Assembly (NCBI RefSeq): GCF_008124885.1
Contig: NZ_VNHX01000027.1
Location: 1-60,802, forward strand
Length of the DNA stretch: 60,802 bases
Direction of reading: 5' to 3'
From: Sphingobacterium allocomposti
Lineage (GTDB): Bacteria; Bacteroidota; Bacteroidia; Sphingobacteriales; Sphingobacteriaceae
The translations under genes and the position numbers were made by a program. Below are positions 32,787-40,342 of the stretch, one piece after another. The notes under the pieces were generated by a model, which made no database searches, was not told the origin of the DNA, and saw only the letters and a program-made list of their open reading frames with translations. Numbering within the stretch: the first letter of the stretch is position 1; each line of letters begins with the position of its first letter.

Positions 32787-33182
32787 TTAGATTTTTGTTA
32801 GTCTGGAATAAGAAAGGCCCAAGCGTCTAGCTTCTTCTGGGTGTGTTTCTATATACTGATGGTGCGGCCAACATAAGGCAGAAAAAAAGCGCTTATCTGT
32901 TAAATAAGCGCCTAATCTTCCTTTTTTATGGTGCAAAGTCACCTCCCTGCTGGTACATCCTGGATATTGGCAAACAGGATTCTCCTCCAAGAATTTGTCT
33001 CTTAGCTTTCGATATCGCCTCAGCTGATCTAAGGTCTTCTTGGAAAATTTGGCTATTCGCTTTTTAGGACGGGGTAGGGGAGTTTTCTTTCTTTGCTTTT
33101 CGTAGCAGTATCCGCACATCTTCTTTGCATAGATAGGGCGGTAGTTTCCGCAGGATATGCAGTTGGATGTTTTACGTTTCAT
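32787..33182 (-). CDS. HNH endonuclease-like protein with zinc ribbons
   Basis: The 131-residue protein starts with a zinc ribbon, CISCGNYRP...CGYC, followed by a basic helix. The HNH core is VTLHHKKGRLGAYLTD (about 85-100) then LCWPHHQYIETHP. The layout is like phage HNH/NinG-type proteins involved in recombination or packaging. RusA is encoded nearby, so DNA processing is the likely setting. Confidence 0.78.
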   Translation of the reverse strand: MKRKTSNCISCGNYRPIYAKKMCGYCYEKQRKKTPLPRPKKRIAKFSKKTLDQLRRYRKLRDKFLEENPVCQYPGCTSREVTLHHKKGRLGAYLTDKRFFSALCWPHHQYIETHPEEARRLGLSYSRLTKI

Positions 33183-33197
33183 ACCATATGCAGAATT

Positions 33198-33383
33198 TTA
33201 AAAGTAAACCGTAACACCAGCCATTGGCGGTATGATTATACCCATGAACCGGATGATCTCTTCTTTGTAGGAAGGCTCGAAGTCACAAATAAAGAAGTTG
33301 TATAAATTAACGAGCCAAGCGATAATGAAATAAGCGTAGGCAGCAAAGTAAAATACCGCGCCGATTAGTGATAACTTTTTCAT
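33198..33383 (-). CDS. Small membrane protein (61 aa)
   Basis: A 61-residue protein with one long hydrophobic region (residues about 5-32) and a second near the C-terminus (FMGIIIPPMAGVTVYF). Lies between HNH and RusA genes. No family is recognised. Confidence 0.55.
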   Translation of the reverse strand: MKKLSLIGAVFYFAAYAYFIIAWLVNLYNFFICDFEPSYKEEIIRFMGIIIPPMAGVTVYF

Positions 33384-33390
33384 ACTGATT

Positions 33391-33822
33391 CTATTTTGAT
33401 TGTTTTGGTAAATCTGATTCGTACACCCTAACTATTGTCATAGGTGTTCCTGTTGTGTAGACCTTAGCTGCGTTCGTCTGACTAACATAGCAGTCGTCCT
33501 TCCAGAATATACCGTTCAGGGAGTCGAGAACGAACTTAATCAGGTTGTCGATGTCCGGCCTAGAGGTATGATAAAGTGACATCCCCGGCTTTACGTTACC
33601 CGCGTTCTTACCTGTACCGAAATGAGACTTTGGTCGAGAGAAGTAGAATATCATCTCCACACGTAACGGTATAGAAAGAGGTTCTTCAGGAGCGTTGGCC
33701 TGAACGATCTGTGCGAAAGTCTGTTTGTCGCCGGCCGAAGGATCGTAACTGAACCCTCTGCCCATACGATGGCGCTTTAATGCCTTAGGTTCTCCGAGTA
33801 CTTTAATCTCGATCATCTTCAC
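33391..33822 (-). CDS. RusA-family Holliday junction resolvase
   Basis: The 143-residue protein has the RusA signature RPDIDNLIKFVLDSLNG (about 88-104) and WKDDCYV. Conserved acids Asp90, Asp92 and Asp109/110 and a nearby Lys match the metal site and catalytic Lys of RusA. It cleaves four-way junctions arising from ERF-promoted recombination. ATG at 33822 or two codons later. Confidence 0.9.
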   Translation of the reverse strand: MKMIEIKVLGEPKALKRHRMGRGFSYDPSAGDKQTFAQIVQANAPEEPLSIPLRVEMIFYFSRPKSHFGTGKNAGNVKPGMSLYHTSRPDIDNLIKFVLDSLNGIFWKDDCYVSQTNAAKVYTTGTPMTIVRVYESDLPKQSK

Positions 33823-34057
33823 CTCCTACTATTATTTCCACTAACTGATTAAGGCTTACTTCGACGGGGTGACGTACAGGACAAGCGACGAGACTAAACT
33901 CGTTATTTCTGAATACTAAACAGTCGTTTCCGGCATCGTACTCCTCGTGGTAGTTTGGTTCAACGGTAAGATGTTCTCGTCTTATTCGTGTTACTGCTTC
34001 CTTAAGCATTTCATGACCGTATATTACTACGTGTACGTTGTTTAAGTTGTTTTCCAT
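33803..34057 (-). CDS. Hypothetical protein (84 aa)
   Basis: An 84-residue protein overlapping the RusA start by 20 bp. It has mixed composition with an acidic end (GGEDDRD). No family. Confidence 0.6.
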   Translation of the reverse strand: MENNLNNVHVVIYGHEMLKEAVTRIRREHLTVEPNYHEEYDAGNDCLVFRNNEFSLVACPVRHPVEVSLNQLVEIIVGGEDDRD

Positions 34058-34069
34058 AATAGGTTAGTG

Positions 34070-34957
34070 TTATTGGTTGCCGAAAAGCAGGTTTATAGCT
34101 TCCTCTTTGGTTATGGTCGTGGCGTATTTAAAGGAATCAAAATTAGTGTGATATGGATAGTTATCACCTTCCTTTGTTTTAGTAAGAACACTCACTACGT
34201 ACTTATTTTCTCCATCATCCCAAAACTTACACACATCCCCAACCTTAGGTTTTTCTTCGGGTTTGATACGGTATTCGAGGCAGGAATCCCAACGCGGGTA
34301 ATCGCAATCATGCCAATAATCACCACTAGAATATCTAACTTGTATCACCTCTCCTTTTTTATGAGCTTCTTTAAGCTCAGCGAACTTGTCAACGGGTTGA
34401 TTGACTATTTCAGCCCATTTTCCGTCTTCAAATACACGAGGGTTAGAACATAAACCGTAACTAGTTTTAAGTCCTTCTTCGTAGTACAAAAATCCACTAC
34501 TAAATGATAGCTTTATAGGGTTCATTTTCCCGTCATAACATTCAAAAGGCTGAACTTCCCGAACCTTACCACCATCCGTAAAGGATTTGAAAAATGTACC
34601 CTGTGTTAAGAAGCCCCTCCGCTTAGCCTCCTTCACCAAGGCTTCTTCTACTTCTTGGGGAGTGGCTTCAACCAAGCAATCAATGAATATGGGATTTCCA
34701 TTACATCTATCAAACCAATTTCCATCTATGTCAAACCCGTAACCATAACCAACCCCTCTTGTGATTCCGGTTAAATAAACAAGAGATCTCCCTGCTCTTT
34801 TGTACCACCTATCCAATTTCGGTTCATCCTTAGCAATACCTATATGTCTTTCGATTGCTTCTAGTCTTTCGCTTACTGAATTGATTGCTTTAGCGGCTTT
34901 TGACGCTATTTCACTAAGTTCAGCAAGATTATAGAATGTTGTTTCTGATTTAGCCAT
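34070..34957 (-). CDS. Hypothetical phage protein with repeated WxxR-type modules (295 aa)
   Basis: The 295-residue protein has an N-terminal coiled coil (SEIASKAAKAINSVSERLEAI). Several beta-rich modules follow, including ATPQEVEEALVKEAKRRGF and a C-terminal repeat with EYRIKPEEKPKVGDVCKF. Similar mosaics are common in Bacteroidota prophages and have no known role. It is probably soluble and part of the early operon. Confidence 0.68.
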   Translation of the reverse strand: MAKSETTFYNLAELSEIASKAAKAINSVSERLEAIERHIGIAKDEPKLDRWYKRAGRSLVYLTGITRGVGYGYGFDIDGNWFDRCNGNPIFIDCLVEATPQEVEEALVKEAKRRGFLTQGTFFKSFTDGGKVREVQPFECYDGKMNPIKLSFSSGFLYYEEGLKTSYGLCSNPRVFEDGKWAEIVNQPVDKFAELKEAHKKGEVIQVRYSSGDYWHDCDYPRWDSCLEYRIKPEEKPKVGDVCKFWDDGENKYVVSVLTKTKEGDNYPYHTNFDSFKYATTITKEEAINLLFGNQ

Positions 34958-34963
34958 TTCTTT

Positions 34964-35770
34964 TTATTCTTTAGTTAATAATTCTGTTATTTCAATCCCT
35001 GACTCAACAAGATCCTTGAACCATCCCATAAGGGCCAGCTGCAAAGACTCCTTATAGACCAATTTTACGCCCTCGCTACCCTTTTCCATAGCACCGGCCT
35101 GCTGAATACACGAGGTTATCCTTCGACGCTCGTGCGGCTTCTGTATAAGCTCCGTTTTAAGTTTCTCTACTGCCTTTGCTCGCCCATTATCCAAATACTC
35201 CTTTTGCCTCTCCGCTGATAAAGAAAAAAGCCCCAGTTTTTTGACTGCGACTTTGTACATGTAATTCCCGTGATCTTCGTAGTAACCTGACTTTTTGTAC
35301 TGCTCAAAAGCGTAGGATAGGAGCTGCTTGTCTTTCTCCAAAATCTCCTGTTCGGACGGAGGTTCCTTTTCTTCTTCTTCATACATCGTTTGTTTTGCGA
35401 TTTTTGCCCTTTTTTCTGACGCGTAGTGAGACTTTATGAAGTTTGTGAATGTTACCACGTTCAGTCCAAAATAATCGCCGTAATCGCCTAAAATCCCTTT
35501 TTCGATTGCAATGGGTATTTCGGCTATACGGATGAATGGGCAGGACTTCAAAACAGTTGGTAGAAGATTGTCGACGATGTGATCCATCTGATTTGGGTCA
35601 ACCTCTTGCCCCTTGTCTCGGAAAGCCTTGTGTACGGCTGTCATCAAAACCTTATCCAAATCAATTTCCGGAACTTTGCATATCTGTTCGGAAGACAAGG
35701 CTTCGAGCTCTCGGCTCAACAGATGTACGGACTGTAGATTCTGGTCACGCGTTGCTATCTTGTTTTCCAT
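34964..35770 (-). CDS. Hypothetical early protein (268 aa)
   Basis: A largely helical protein of 268 residues with an acidic low-complexity stretch (YEEEEKEPPSEQE, about 127-139). It directly follows, and overlaps by 26 bp, the replication-type gene. A function in phage replication, such as a helicase loader, is possible from position but no ATPase motif is visible. Confidence 0.62.
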   Translation of the reverse strand: MENKIATRDQNLQSVHLLSRELEALSSEQICKVPEIDLDKVLMTAVHKAFRDKGQEVDPNQMDHIVDNLLPTVLKSCPFIRIAEIPIAIEKGILGDYGDYFGLNVVTFTNFIKSHYASEKRAKIAKQTMYEEEEKEPPSEQEILEKDKQLLSYAFEQYKKSGYYEDHGNYMYKVAVKKLGLFSLSAERQKEYLDNGRAKAVEKLKTELIQKPHERRRITSCIQQAGAMEKGSEGVKLVYKESLQLALMGWFKDLVESGIEITELLTKE

Positions 35771-36788
35771 ATTTTTTAATTAAAGCTGATTGGATTGCGG
35801 TTGTGGCGTCAATTTTCATTTTCTTTTCCGGTGGCGGTGTGGTTATCGGTTTCCGGCCCTGCCTTACCTCCGAAGCGATCCATGAAGCGCAATAGCGTTT
35901 AAACTCCTGCTCTGTTTCCTCCGTTTTACCCGAAGCGGCCAAGTGCAAACAGAAAGCTTCAAACCATTCCAAAACCTGCGGCATCAAAAGAGAATTTTTC
36001 ATCCCGATCGACTGTAACCACGTCGTGTGGCCCGCGCAATTTTTTTTTAAAACTTCAATTGGCTGTTTACCGAAGGAAAAATTTTGTGTGGGTGAGTTCC
36101 CTATATTGTTTATCACACTCTCTTTTACTGTATCTGTTACTATAACTGTTACTGTATCTTTAACTATATCTTTTACAGTTGAATCTGTTGAGCGATGTTC
36201 AACGTCGTTGAGTTTTGTTAAATCTGTTATTATATCTTGTAAGGAATCAATCAAGTAGCATTCGGTATATCCACCGAATTTATTGTTTGGAGTGTATTGA
36301 AACTGATGGTATTTGTTTTTTATAAATGACTCCATTTCTAGCACATCGTATCCATTTTCCTTCGGGAAAAACTGCGCTATTATGTCAAACTTATACCCTA
36401 ACTTTGACGAACCTATGCCCGATGAAGAATACCTACGACCTATAGAATTGTCGGTTACTCCAACCTTTATAAACTGTTCAGAAGAAGAATAAAACCTAAG
36501 CACATAGACTTGTGTAGTTGATAGTCTCCTAACCTTGGCACTTTCTTTTCCAGCCACTGAAAACTGAGCCTTTTTGCTCTCATACTTTTTAAGATCCCTC
36601 TTTAGCTGGTTCTTTATAGGTTCGAAGGAGATCGCTAAAAGACGATCCTCTTTAGGGAACTCTGGATTTTCATCGTTTACATAGGAAAAAATATGCTTAA
36701 TTAACCGCCCAGATTCCTCATCTGACAATAGATTGAAAGTAGCTATCCAGTCCGCATACATAACGAAAGCTTTCTTTTCCTCTGCCAT
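35745..36788 (-). CDS. DUF6291-like replication protein with inserted GIY-YIG domain
   Basis: The first 90 residues (FVMYADWIATFNLLSDEESG and onward) match the DUF6291-like N-terminus of phage replication-type proteins. At about 92-185 a GIY-YIG/T5orf172-like domain begins QVYVLRF and contains FIKVGVTDN, RRY and a Glu in the EMESFI helix. A Val/Thr/Asp-rich low-complexity linker (about 203-225) follows, and then a C-terminal region with ASGKTEETEQEFKRYCASW. The placement of the nuclease domain in the linker suggests insertion. Whether it cuts DNA is unknown. Confidence 0.72.
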   Translation of the reverse strand: MAEEKKAFVMYADWIATFNLLSDEESGRLIKHIFSYVNDENPEFPKEDRLLAISFEPIKNQLKRDLKKYESKKAQFSVAGKESAKVRRLSTTQVYVLRFYSSSEQFIKVGVTDNSIGRRYSSSGIGSSKLGYKFDIIAQFFPKENGYDVLEMESFIKNKYHQFQYTPNNKFGGYTECYLIDSLQDIITDLTKLNDVEHRSTDSTVKDIVKDTVTVIVTDTVKESVINNIGNSPTQNFSFGKQPIEVLKKNCAGHTTWLQSIGMKNSLLMPQVLEWFEAFCLHLAASGKTEETEQEFKRYCASWIASEVRQGRKPITTPPPEKKMKIDATTAIQSALIKKYGKQDSNA

Positions 36789-36791
36789 ACG

Positions 36792-37049
36792 CTACTCCTT
36801 TCTTTTGGTTGGCCCACTATACGCAAGTAGTCTTACTTTGCAAGATTTTATGTCTACATAAGACATAATTGCTTGATGGCCCATGTCAGATATGGCAAGG
36901 AAAAGCTTGCTGGCTTCTTCCTTCGTCTGCAGGCGCTGTACGTCCAGACTGAAAGTCGGTGCTACTATCCGGTAGGGGTATTCAAAGTCGTCCTGACGTA
37001 GGAGGTATTTCTGTTTGTGGCTTCTTATAGCCGATGTTGCTCTATCCAT
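36792..37049 (-). CDS. Hypothetical protein (85 aa)
   Basis: An 85-residue basic protein, alpha/beta, with LQTKEEASKLFLAISDMGHQ. Its ATG overlaps the end of the next gene upstream by 8 bp. No family. Confidence 0.62.
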   Translation of the reverse strand: MDRATSAIRSHKQKYLLRQDDFEYPYRIVAPTFSLDVQRLQTKEEASKLFLAISDMGHQAIMSYVDIKSCKVRLLAYSGPTKRKE

Positions 37050-37461
37050 GTTGTTGTTCTTTTAGTGATTTTTGATTTGCTTTTTCGCAACCGTCGTTAA
37101 ATTCTCGTAGTTCATCCGTGGGCATGAATGCAAAGTGTCTGAATAACCTGTATAGTTCAAAGCTGTGATCGCCCTTCATGTGATCCTCGCTTTCAGGCTT
37201 CATGGTGAACAGGGGAGATAAAATTTTACGGATTCTTTCAAGATCCCTGTTGACCGAGTTCAGAACTACTCCAGTACGTATCTGCATTTCCCTATTGTTG
37301 ATGTCACGTAAACCAATAGTGAAACATGTTTTCATTAGTTCTAAGGCAGTATCTCCCATGAAAAGGTGTATTGATATGTTTTCTTTCAATTCTTTTCTGA
37401 GAGCGTCTATAGTTTCGGTACTCTGAATCTCAGATTTGTGAACCATCTTCTTTATTCGCAT
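37042..37461 (-). CDS. Hypothetical helical protein (139 aa)
   Basis: A 139-residue mostly helical protein. An internal ATG at 37443 could also serve (MVHKSEIQ). It contains LERIRKILSPLFTMKP. Part of the replication/recombination stretch of the operon. No family. Confidence 0.6.
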   Translation of the reverse strand: MRIKKMVHKSEIQSTETIDALRKELKENISIHLFMGDTALELMKTCFTIGLRDINNREMQIRTGVVLNSVNRDLERIRKILSPLFTMKPESEDHMKGDHSFELYRLFRHFAFMPTDELREFNDGCEKANQKSLKEQQHG

Positions 37462-38066
37462 ATATTTGAAAGCTCCTCCTGTAGCTCTTTAATCTTGTGC
37501 TCGATCACTTTCTTACGAGTATGTGGAGAACTTAAATCATCGACCACGGAGGAAATGAAATGGTCTAGGCCTCGTTCGATGTCATCTAGATAGGTTCCGG
37601 CAAAGAATATCCGAGTCTGGACTAGAGATCCTGAGCCAGTTGTGCATATATCTAGGTGTTCTGCGTCGAACGCGCGGCTTGTAATTCCAACGCCGGCCTT
37701 GTTTATGCTCAGTTTGCTCTCGGAATCTAGCGGATATGATCCTCGTTCTATAAGTTCTCGATAAGGGAAAACCTTGTTCTCCAGCTTATCTACTATTCGG
37801 TGTAATTGTTCCATTTTGGTTATTTCTTCGGGGTACGGCAGATAAATATCCAGGTGCGCTGCTATGCACCATATCTGTTCTAAAAAATCTAAAAACTCTT
37901 TGTTTGAAAGGCCTGCGTTGCTTGGCGTATTGGTTACGCGCTTAAGTAGCTCGTGTACGTCATCATCCTTAAGGATAGGGGTGCAGGCGTTGAGCTGTAT
38001 GAGACGGCTTCTGATGGTCGGTAAACAGAAGCCTCTATAATACTTGTGAAGCTTCCAATTGGCCAT
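37452..38066 (-). CDS. Recombination-region hypothetical protein (204 aa)
   Basis: The 204-residue protein starts WKLHKYYRGFCLPTI and continues VHELLKRVTNTPSNAGLSNKEFLDFLEQI. Many tailed-phage proteins next to recombination genes share this pattern (HKYYxG ... LSxKEFxxFLExI). Its function is not settled. The C-terminal 80 residues are an additional domain. It lies two genes downstream of the ERF gene, with one small gene between. Confidence 0.65.
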   Translation of the reverse strand: MANWKLHKYYRGFCLPTIRSRLIQLNACTPILKDDDVHELLKRVTNTPSNAGLSNKEFLDFLEQIWCIAAHLDIYLPYPEEITKMEQLHRIVDKLENKVFPYRELIERGSYPLDSESKLSINKAGVGITSRAFDAEHLDICTTGSGSLVQTRIFFAGTYLDDIERGLDHFISSVVDDLSSPHTRKKVIEHKIKELQEELSNICE

Positions 38067-38534
38067 CTACTTAATACTCACGTTTAGTCCTAACCGGCCT
38101 TTTTGAAGGGGAGGATTTATCTGAACCCCGTTTTCGTCGAAAATTGGCTTAGTGATCGTCTTTAGGAACTTTTCACGCTCTTTACGCTTCTCCGTCAGCG
38201 AATTGATCTGCTCGGTCAGTTCGTTCCATTCCTGATCATCGCAGTTAGAGAAATCGTAGGATACTCCGGTCATACGCTCGGTTATTTCACAACCGTACTT
38301 TTTGTATACCTCGCCCTTTGACAGTCTAGTTTCCTGCTCTGCGTATGGACGTACTGTTTTTTCAAGCTGCGTAAACAACTCCTGCCCTTTCTTTGCTGTT
38401 ATGAAAAGCCGTAGAGCGTCCACCTGTCCTTCCTGAAGATTGCACTTAGTTTGCTGCAATACGTTGTTAATATAAGACCTATTAAGGTCTAATAGGGTAG
38501 AGGTAGAAACCTCCAATTCAAATTGATTTTCCAT
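38067..38534 (-). CDS. Hypothetical protein with coiled coil (155 aa)
   Basis: A 155-residue protein with a helical, probably coiled-coil core (WNELTEQINSLTEKRKEREK). It sits directly after the ERF gene, overlapping it by one base, in the place often held by exonuclease partners or siphovirus gp157-like proteins. No nuclease motif is visible. Confidence 0.65.
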   Translation of the reverse strand: MENQFELEVSTSTLLDLNRSYINNVLQQTKCNLQEGQVDALRLFITAKKGQELFTQLEKTVRPYAEQETRLSKGEVYKKYGCEITERMTGVSYDFSNCDDQEWNELTEQINSLTEKRKEREKFLKTITKPIFDENGVQINPPLQKGRLGLNVSIK

Positions 38535-39157
38535 TACGTTGTTTGTTTTAGTTCCAGTTTACGCTTCGTTAGGATGTCCGTAAAGTCTTTGCTTTTATGG
38601 AGATGTCCGTTTTCGTTGTAGATTTTTACAAGTTCCTCTGTCGAAGAAGCATCGGATATCATTTTTATAGCTTCGCTTACAGTTACCTTTTTAGCCTTCT
38701 TGTCATCCTGATCTGTAGGGGCCGGCTTACGGTCGGGATTGTCTATGTCATCCTGATCTGTAGGGATATGGAAAAATTTCAGGATAAAATACCGTTCTCC
38801 GTATGTGAGGGCGGAGCCGACACCCTTGTCCCAGTCGTTTTGCCCGTTGGCTCCAAAAAGGTTTTCGTCTTTTTCTCCGGTTTCGACGTCTACCCACGTA
38901 AACCGCATAGATACTTTAGATAGTATCTCTGACTTTGGTTTCTCGTATTGGGTGCCGACTCCTGTTCTATAGTCCATCCTCTCATTTTCAATGGACAATA
39001 CCTCCTGCTTAAGCAGCACGCCTAGTTCGTCCATTTTAGACCGTACGTGCGATAAAACCTTCTCACCGGATACGTATTCATATCCGTGGCCTTTCTTGTC
39101 TTTAGAAAAGCCTCTAACGGATTGCTGTATTGTATGTAATTTCTTGTATATGCTCAT
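38534..39157 (-). CDS. ERF-family single-strand annealing protein
   Basis: The 207-residue protein has the ERF pattern: N-terminal AIYKKLHTIQQSV-like start (MSIYKKLHTIQQSVRGF), YEYVSGEKVLSHVRSKMDELG, and the key GVGSALTYGERYFILKFFHI (about 111-130). ERF proteins anneal complementary single strands during phage recombination. The C-terminal region has a repeated PTDQDD. RusA and HNH proteins downstream complete the recombination set. Confidence 0.9.
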   Translation of the reverse strand: MSIYKKLHTIQQSVRGFSKDKKGHGYEYVSGEKVLSHVRSKMDELGVLLKQEVLSIENERMDYRTGVGTQYEKPKSEILSKVSMRFTWVDVETGEKDENLFGANGQNDWDKGVGSALTYGERYFILKFFHIPTDQDDIDNPDRKPAPTDQDDKKAKKVTVSEAIKMISDASSTEELVKIYNENGHLHKSKDFTDILTKRKLELKQTT

Positions 39158-39321
39158 AACCCTACCTGTGCTTTACCAAAACAATAAGCTAGCGTCATTG
39201 CTATTCCGATGATCAATATCGACAGGACGACGCCGCCAATGAACTCAATTGCATTTTTTGTGGATGGTGATAGGTAGAACCACTGCAGCTCTAACCAATC
39301 GAAAACGTTTCTCTTTTTCAT
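39154..39321 (-). CDS. Small membrane protein upstream of ERF (55 aa)
   Basis: ATG at 39321; stop overlaps the ERF start (ATGA). The 55 residues contain one clear membrane segment (EFIGGVVLSILIIGIAMTLAY). Translational coupling with ERF supports it as a real gene. Function unknown. Confidence 0.55.
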   Translation of the reverse strand: MKKRNVFDWLELQWFYLSPSTKNAIEFIGGVVLSILIIGIAMTLAYCFGKAQVGL

Positions 39322-39333
39322 TATTGTTGGTTT

Positions 39334-39600
39334 TTAATCGTGATACCATTTTTCAGTTAGTTCCAGCACTTTCTTAGTGCTGTAGTATACCTTGCCGTTC
39401 TTTCCTCCGTTCTTACGGATGGGCATGAGACCTAAACGGCCGGTTATGTCCTTGAACGTGGCCAGATCGAAAGCCTCGATTATCTCGGATTTGGTAACCT
39501 GGATCTTGTCGGCAAATTCCTGCTTTCGCTTTTCGCTTAGGATGGACAGTGAACGCAATGCGATGCGCTCGGCTATCCGCTCTAGTTCGTTGTAATCCAT
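39334..39600 (-). CDS. Hypothetical protein with winged-helix-like pattern (88 aa)
   Basis: An 88-residue protein with ITKSEIIEAFDLATF-like helices and a GKVYYSTKKVLELT end, similar to small phage DNA-binding proteins. It is the first gene after the RNA cluster and its terminator. Confidence 0.62.
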   Translation of the reverse strand: MDYNELERIAERIALRSLSILSEKRKQEFADKIQVTKSEIIEAFDLATFKDITGRLGLMPIRKNGGKNGKVYYSTKKVLELTEKWYHD

Positions 39601-39629
39601 ATGATGTGACTGATTGATTTAAAATGAAA

Positions 39630-39650
39630 AGCCCGACTATTTGCCGGGCT
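39630..39650 (-). terminator. Terminator downstream of the tRNA-like cluster
   Basis: On the minus strand AGCCCG pairs with CGGGCT around a nine-base loop and is followed by TTTTCATTTT. It lies where a leftward transcript of the RNA cluster would leave it. Confidence 0.65.
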
Positions 39651-39710
39651 AGTGACGTTTAAGTTATTAGGCGGCTAGAAACGTCTTAAATTTGCCTTCC
39701 TCATTTGGAG

Positions 39711-39804
39711 TGGACAGGGCAGGGATCGAACCTGCACGATAGCTTTACATTTCGTTGACTATCCGCACCTTAAAGCGAGCGTCTACCAATTCCGCCACCT
39801 GTCC
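39711..39804 (-). tRNA. tRNA-Leu-like gene (anticodon region TTTAAGGT)
   Basis: On the minus strand a seven-pair acceptor (GGACAGG with CCTGTCC) is present. The D-arm GCG-GAATTGGTAGA-CGC is typical of Leu/class II tRNAs. The T-arm is GCAGG-TTCGATC-CCTGC and there is no encoded CCA. The anticodon arm is abnormal: only about three or four pairs (CGC/GCG) around an eight-base loop TTTAAGGT, where UAA would be read. The variable arm is long (GATAG/CTATC, 16-base loop). It may be a functional phage tRNA-Leu(UAA) with odd geometry or a degenerate copy. Confidence 0.6.
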
Positions 39805-39811
39805 AAATAAA

Positions 39812-39930
39812 AAAAGAGATGCCGCAGGTCAAACAGGAGGCGGAGTCCTCATAAGCCCCCATGTCGGAGCGTTTACCGACACTTCTTGTGTTTTAATTCA
39901 CTCACCCTAACCCGTAGGGAACATCTCTTT
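39812..39930 (-). ncRNA. Structured four-hairpin element
   Basis: AAAGAGATG (minus strand) pairs with CATCTCTTT, enclosing several hairpins: CCCTA/TAGGG, TGTCGG/CCGACA with an alternative ACAC/GTGT, and GAGG/CCTC. The overall plan (acceptor-like stem enclosing three or four arms, D-loop-like GGGTTA) recalls a tRNA, but it lacks TTCGA and is too long. It lies between tRNA-like elements. No family is recognised. Confidence 0.35.
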
Positions 39931-39934
39931 TAAC

Positions 39935-40078
39935 TGCACCATACGTGGGAATCGAACCCAGCCCTTGCCGTACCTTACGGATATGGTGTTTACACAGGTC
40001 GCTAGTCGTTAGGACTTATCGGTCGGATAAGAATTAAGGTGTCGCCTATAACACACCGCTAACCAAACTAGCTTCCGT
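39935..40078 (-). other. tRNA-like element with T-arm and separate D-arm motif
   Basis: The T-arm CTGGG-TTCGATT-CCCAC (39945-39961) is followed by GTATGGTG. ACCATAT about 20 bases before the T-arm pairs with it and encloses only one hairpin, CCGTA/TACGG. About 100 bases further upstream a D-arm-like GCTAGTTTGGTTAGC and an anticodon-like GGTGT/ACACC hairpin occur. A normal cloverleaf cannot be drawn from these parts. Either a tRNA remnant with insertions or an unusual RNA. Confidence 0.35.
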
Positions 40079-40206
40079 TATCTTTTTACCACTTGGCAGG
40101 GGAGAAGATTAACCCTTATCTGCTTTTTCATGCGTGCATGGTGGTTTTCCGTACGTCAAATAACTATTGCTTTTGATTATAGTCCCAAACGTGCTATTCG
40201 GACTGT

Positions 40207-40300
40207 CGTAGGGGAGTGCGGAATCGAACCGCTTCGCCAGTAAACCCCTGTTTTAGCCAACTTTTAAGGCATGGCTAGCGCCTGAGCAACCTGTTTTTAG
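40207..40300 (-). other. tRNA-like element with T-arm
   Basis: The T-arm GCGG-TTCGATT-CCGC (within 40217-40233) is followed by CTCCCCTA, which pairs with AGGGG about 20 bases before the T-arm. Upstream are GCTCAGGCGCTAGC, resembling a D-arm, and TAGCCA/TGGCTA enclosing CTTAAAA. As with its neighbour, no standard cloverleaf fits. Confidence 0.35.
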
Positions 40301-40342
40301 TTGCTTAACTGTCTGTTATTCAGATGTTATTTAGTTTTTAGT

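Noticed and set aside
39935..40150. Phage-encoded tmRNA
   Set aside because: An acceptor-like stem and T-arm enclose a longer interior, but no tag reading frame ending in Ala-Ala and no tmRNA 5' consensus were found.
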